Shown here one piece after another: positions 59,601 to 64,000 of a DNA stretch of 64,000 bases (its first letter is position 1; each line of letters starts with the position of its first letter). Both the position numbers and the translations under genes were made by a program. Where the stretch lies: NCBI GenBank assembly GCA_900239685.1, contig OENT01000435.1:1-64000 (forward strand). The letters are read 5' to 3'. This stretch comes from Rotaria macrura. Lineage: Eukaryota > Rotifera > Eurotatoria > Philodinida > Philodinidae. Below the pieces are notes generated by a model. The model was not told the DNA's origin, ran no database searches, and worked only from the letters and a program-made list of their open reading frames with translations.

Positions 59601-62255
59601 ATCGAAATTTTTTGTTGTATCTTGATAAAACCAAGTTCCTTCGGCATTTCGTTCTTCGGGTTGTACGACAGCACCACCATTGTTAACTGATAAACGTTGT
59701 TTATCTGTTACAATCGATATTTTCATTAAACACTTTCGTAAAGCTTCATCAGCTAATAATTCTTTAGAATTAACTGTATACGGTTCAAGACTATATACTA
59801 GAAAGCGAAATGAATAAAAAAAAGTAAATCCCTAGATTTCACATAATGGAAAAATTTATTTACAAATATTTGAAAGAACACTCAATAGAACCATTTCATC
59901 TTGAAATCCAAACCATATGGTTGCCAAATGCATAAATTGAGGATAAACTTGAGCAGTAGGCACTCTAAATTTAACAAATTAATTTTAGTCAAATGAAAAA
60001 AAACAAAATGTTCTTATTTAATTTTAATCGAACATAAGTTAAGTCAAATCTTATCAACATGATCTTTGATTTAATATTTAAAATTGTTTTGACATTAGAT
60101 GTACTGCCTGTAATAATATCAATCAAGTCTGACATCATCCAAACAATCGCACGATATGTCATCAACATACATGCAAAGAGTAACGCTAATTATTTTCCTG
60201 TGCAATAAAAGTTCATATGTATTCATTGGAAAATATTCTAGTCAATGATTTGCTTATTGAACCTTTCAAAAATTAAAATGAAGCAATCTAGACTAGAATA
60301 CTATTTGGATTATTTCGTATCTATTTTTATAAAACAGAGAAACGACATGTTTTTTTTGTTTCAAACTGATAATCCTTAACTATAATATGAATCTAGTTAC
60401 AGTTAAACCATGTATTGTTAATTATTCGAATAAGTCGAACGTCTTTGAATTCATAAACAAGAGATTGGATTAAAAATAGTTCATTAATAATTTCTGCATG
60501 AGATTAACTTGACAAATCCCATTTTTAGATACAACAACGTTCTTAGGTTATCGGGAACGAAGAAGACGTAGAGTCTGTTGAGTTTGACACTTTGGACTCG
60601 ATATTTGAGGGAGTTGAGGCGGTTTTGTTCGAAAGTCGACAAGAGAAAGAACAGGAAATCAACTGAAGAGAAGAAAAAGTGTTTGACGATTGAAAGTGTG
60701 AAGAGAATGGGATCAACCTTCACACACTTAACGGATGAAAAACATTCGTAGATTCTTTTCATTGATTTCAGTACTATATTGATTATATTAAAATATAATG
60801 TATAACTATAGATAAAATCTTACATAAGATAGAGAGAGAGAGAGAGAAAACTTATCGAGTTTATTAATGTTATCCGACATAGTACTTATTACTATTAATA
60901 GAACTTCATTCATGAATACTAATCTACTCTCATCATGCATTTATAAGTGTTTTCTTTATGTATTCCTTAGAAGATTCTCGTTTGATTATGAGTATAAATA
61001 TATAAATTATTTTTCACTAACGCTGTTTTATTTTGTATCGTTGTTTTCAATTGTTCCAAACGCGTTTTAAATTGTGTTAATAATTCTTCAACTTCATGAG
61101 CACTTTGTCGTACATCAGTTAATAGTATATTAAGATAAAGTTCAAGTTGTCGAGAATTAATCATCGACTCTTGTACTTTAGATTTAGTAGCCTCTTTACT
61201 CAATTGTTTTTGTGATAATGTTGACATCGTATCTAAAACAGCGATCAATTTTTCACTTGAATCAATCGCATCTTCGGTTTGTTGTTGAATTTCTTTTAAT
61301 GTTGCCGGTATAGCTTCATTTAATATAGCTAAAGTGTACGAAAGAAATAACGCGGTGTTGTTTTTTTGTTATGTTTGTAAAATTTATTTACCAGGCAAAT
61401 TATCTATGCCTTCGCCACCTTTTCCACATTCCTTATTGAATAAACGGATGCCAGTCACAATTTGTGTTAATTCAATCAATTGTCGATCTTTATCTCGTTT
61501 GGATAAACTAAGAAAATTACCTAATTCTGTTTGTGGAAAAACACTTTGTAAAGCAGCTGTAGCTTCTCGTACGACCGATATGTCTATCATTAATATGATC
61601 GCTTATCTTTGTTTTACAGAATCATAAAAATGATTTGACATACCTGTCGGTGAGCCAAGACCAGATCGAAGTAAAACACTTGAAACAATTTTTCGATAGA
61701 GTGATTCAAGTTCATCTTTCGATGATGCTCGATTATCGGTTATTTCGCGTAAAATTGGTTGCAGACGAGTTTCTACATAAGAAAAGAAACGAAATGAAAC
61801 TTCTTTATCTTTATTTGATCTCATTTTTTTTTGAGTTCTACCAAGTACACGTCGATGTTCAGTTAAAAATTCATCACGTGTTGTATAATTCATATCGAAA
61901 TAGACTTGCATTTTAATCGTATCAAGTGATGATGATTTACTGTCAAGTAAACGTTTCACGCACAAATCAATAAGACGTTGAACATCGTCGGATGCTAGAA
62001 CACGATCTACTTGAAAATCATTTTGTGGTTCAAGTACAACTGCTTTAACAATGAATGCGACTAATGTTTCAGATACACCTAAATTTGACGAATACAAACA
62101 CAAACGCAAGTATTGAAAGTAAGCTACAAAAATTATTCACAAAAAAAAAATCAAACAAACGTACCTTCACCACGCGATGCACATTCTTGAACTATTTCTC
62201 GAATAATATTTTTAATAACACCTTCAGCTTGAATACGATTAGCAGCGTTGCTCAT
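56662..62255 (-). CDS. CFAP206: Cilia- and flagella-associated protein 206, 632 aa, eight exons
   Basis: Exons are 62255-62165, 62078-61842, 61772-61644, 61583-61392, 61328-61022, 59964-59864, 59797-59579 and 57284-56662, with consistent phases; the length is close to human CFAP206 (622). Matching blocks run in order: IIREIVQECASRGEG (exon 1), LDTIKMQVYFDMNYT (exon 2), LREITDNRASSKDELESLYR and LLRSGLGSPT (exon 3), REATAALQSVFPQTELG and FNKECGKGGEGIDNLP (exon 4), AHEVEELLTQFKTRLEQLK (exon 5), VPTAQVYPQF (exon 6), TTKNFDKLP (exon 7), and GFCAYNLA with YEWNEWELRRKALKLANLR (exon 8). FAP206 docks radial spoke 2 and a dynein in the axoneme, so this gene belongs to ciliary motility, apt for a ciliated rotifer. 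In exon 8 the apparent Met at 57321 is intronic; the acceptor TTCTAG precedes GFCAYN. Exon 5 uses a GTTAGT donor. Intron 7 (2,294 nt) carries a foldback element and intron 5 is 1,057 nt. Confidence 0.95.
57720..59340. mobile_element. About 1.62-kb foldback element inside CFAP206 intron 7
   Basis: Arms 57720-58300 and 58799-59340 are inverted copies with about 90% or better similarity by eye, around a spacer of about 500 bp. The termini read TAGAGCAYCTGGCCTCAATC inward from both sides, with TA at the extreme border. The left arm has some 40-45 bases (about 58019-58067, with an N at 58038) that the right arm lacks; the right arm has a single N (59027) at that point, so an assembly collapse is likely. 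A frame at 58768-58968 is arm sequence, not a gene. The terminal sequence is unrelated to the foldback at 32880-34255. Confidence 0.85.
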
Positions 62256-64000
62256 GATTTCGTTTATCTGAAAGTGAGAAGAGCATTTTTCTAGTTGATC
62301 GAATATTAGTAAAGTTTAATAATGTACTTGACTATGTCATTAGTGTTAGTCATTGAATCATCGTTCCATTCTCGATGGAATAAGGATTCTTTATATGAAT
62401 GTGTTCGTTTTAGTGCACTTGATTTTCGAGATTCAATCATGCAAATATAAGAGTGCAACTAAAGGTTTATCATTCAGTTAAATGAATAGTCAATGTGGAC
62501 TTCCGATCGATAGTGAAAAGTAAAGACTTTTAACTGTGGCGTATTGGTTCTGCATTAGTATAGAGAAATTTATCAAGCACACAAAGTTTTTAGTTTGTTT
62601 TCCACCTCTCACATAGATTGATGTCATTAGCAAAAGCAAAAAATGGAAAAATCTATCAAGTGTAAAAAGACAATGAATAGAGAAGTATCGTGCTCGATGA
62701 ATAAACGAGAAATTGGAAGTGATTTCATCGACAAAGATAATTATTTTTCTGCTTTCTAAATAAAAGTATTCACAAAAAGAAAAAAGAAACAATCCTATTA
62801 TCAATAGATCTATTCTCTATATATTTGTTTTCAATTATCACTGATACATGAAGATTTTAGAAATCTACTTTCAACTTTGTACCTACTCTTGATTATATTT
62901 TACGTATCAACAAAGTAAATGTATTCCATGTATTTATTATTGCTTTCAAAAAATTTGAATTATTCTTTACACCATTTGCTAGAGTTCACTCAACAATGTT
63001 TCTAAGCAACTGTGAGAAGAAGTTTCTTGTTATAGTATATCTATTCGTTTTGAATATATAGTACGCGAATGACAATTACATCAATTGAAAAGTCAAAAAA
63101 TCGATGAATGCACTCTTAATTAATCAAATTTAGTTAAACAATAAATATCTGTATCTTTCTTTCTCTCATATGTTTATATGTATGTATATATATATATATA
63201 TACACGCTATTAGAGGTCGCTCACAATCAGTGAAACAATATTGCTTATCACTGTGCAACTGAAAAAAAATCATTAACTAACAATTCCCGACAATGATTGA
63301 ATAGCTTGGCTTGTATTAATATTAACAATACCAAGCAATCTGTATGCCAGTCTTTCCTTCCATTTGTCTTCTTTTTTTTGTTATTTGACGTTCGCATTAT
63401 TACTGTTCTTTCTTGGGCTACAAGATGAGATGCACGAACAAGGCAATAGCTAGTTATTGTCTTCCTTCCGTAGTGTATCATTCTAGACATGAATTGGCAA
63501 AGAAAACGCAATTATGTTTATCCAAATACAAGTCGTCTACTGTCGCAAAACAAAATTCTTTTGTCAAATGATGTTCGAGCGCGAACGATGACAGACACCC
63601 GTCATTTAGTTTGAGGCAAAAAAATAGAAAAGCGAGAGAGCAACAACCAAAATAACATACATTTCTATATCTATTTTGTTGTGTATTCTAGCAATATAAG
63701 TCGAAATAAGATTAAGATACAGCCCACACTGACTGACTTCCTAATGGAATCAAGACGATAAGGATAGAATCCAAACGAATGAACGATCAACTATCTGTCA
63801 CTTTCTGCATGATAAAGTAGTTGTATTTTACATGAGTGCAATAAGATTTGCTTTTTTTGTTTTTGAATAAGATCAAACAACTTAGTCTTGTACGTATTGT
63901 AAATGTTTGCAAAGGAAATACTTAGTGCGCGCAGAACTTTAAGTTTTTAATTTTCAATTTATAGAAGATAGATGGATCCCTCGAGATTGTTGATCAGGTG
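62256..64000. other. Upstream of CFAP206, no gene seen
   Basis: AT-rich, with a TA microsatellite at about 63184-63203. Frames at 62490-62804 and 63248-63511 lack motifs. It probably holds the CFAP206 promoter. Confidence 0.5.

Noticed and set aside
60484..60762. 92-codon frame within CFAP206 intron 5, and an acidic frame on the opposite strand
   Set aside because: No motif, several stops in the extended frame, and no splice sites to link it with other exons. Possibly an old inserted fragment.

Overview
The window is AT-rich animal DNA, most probably from a bdelloid rotifer (Rotaria-like). The clues are short introns (mostly 50-80 nt with GT..AG ends), an intronless ADP-ribosyltransferase gene fused to kinesin-light-chain-type TPR repeats (an architecture I associate with bdelloids), a mosaic of EGF and chitin-binding domains, and ordinary metazoan genes (TMEM106, ZRANB2, CFAP206, protocadherin, RNase T2). 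The species call is inference. There is one assembly gap (19618-19747) and a few single N bases.

Layout. 1-6.9 kb is gene-poor and holds DNA elements, among them a 1.57-kb element with perfect 13-bp inverted ends (2072-3642). At 6952-7334 (-) there is a two-exon gene for a small secreted precursor with dibasic and amidation sites, a likely unrecognised neuropeptide. At 10772-12019 (+) lies an EGF-repeat/CBM14 protein. 12-17.5 kb has no supportable gene. 17.6-23.9 kb is a cluster of nested DNA elements whose ends read CCCAGG and whose subterminal regions are dense arrays of short words; it stops 16 bp from the end of the 971-aa ART-TPR gene (23948-26863, -).

From 30.2 kb: a head-to-head pair of single-TM micropeptide reading frames inside an inverted duplication, one intact and one frameshifted; a membrane-anchored RNase T2 gene (32086-34428, -) whose only intron carries a 1.38-kb foldback element; a TMEM106 homologue (36266-36976, +); a family-31 glycosyltransferase with an altered DDD motif (38636-39748, +); a four-exon protocadherin (42823-47047, -); a ten-exon ZRANB2 (51319-52814, -); and an eight-exon CFAP206 (56662-62255, -) whose last intron carries a second foldback element of about 1.62 kb.

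The genes do not form one pathway. They cover cilia (CFAP206), splicing (ZRANB2), adhesion (protocadherin), lysosome or secretory system (TMEM106, RNase T2, glycosyltransferase) and possible signalling or defence (peptide precursor, ART-TPR). Exon boundaries were assembled by hand from reading frame, splice sites and remembered family sequence. No search or structure prediction was run.
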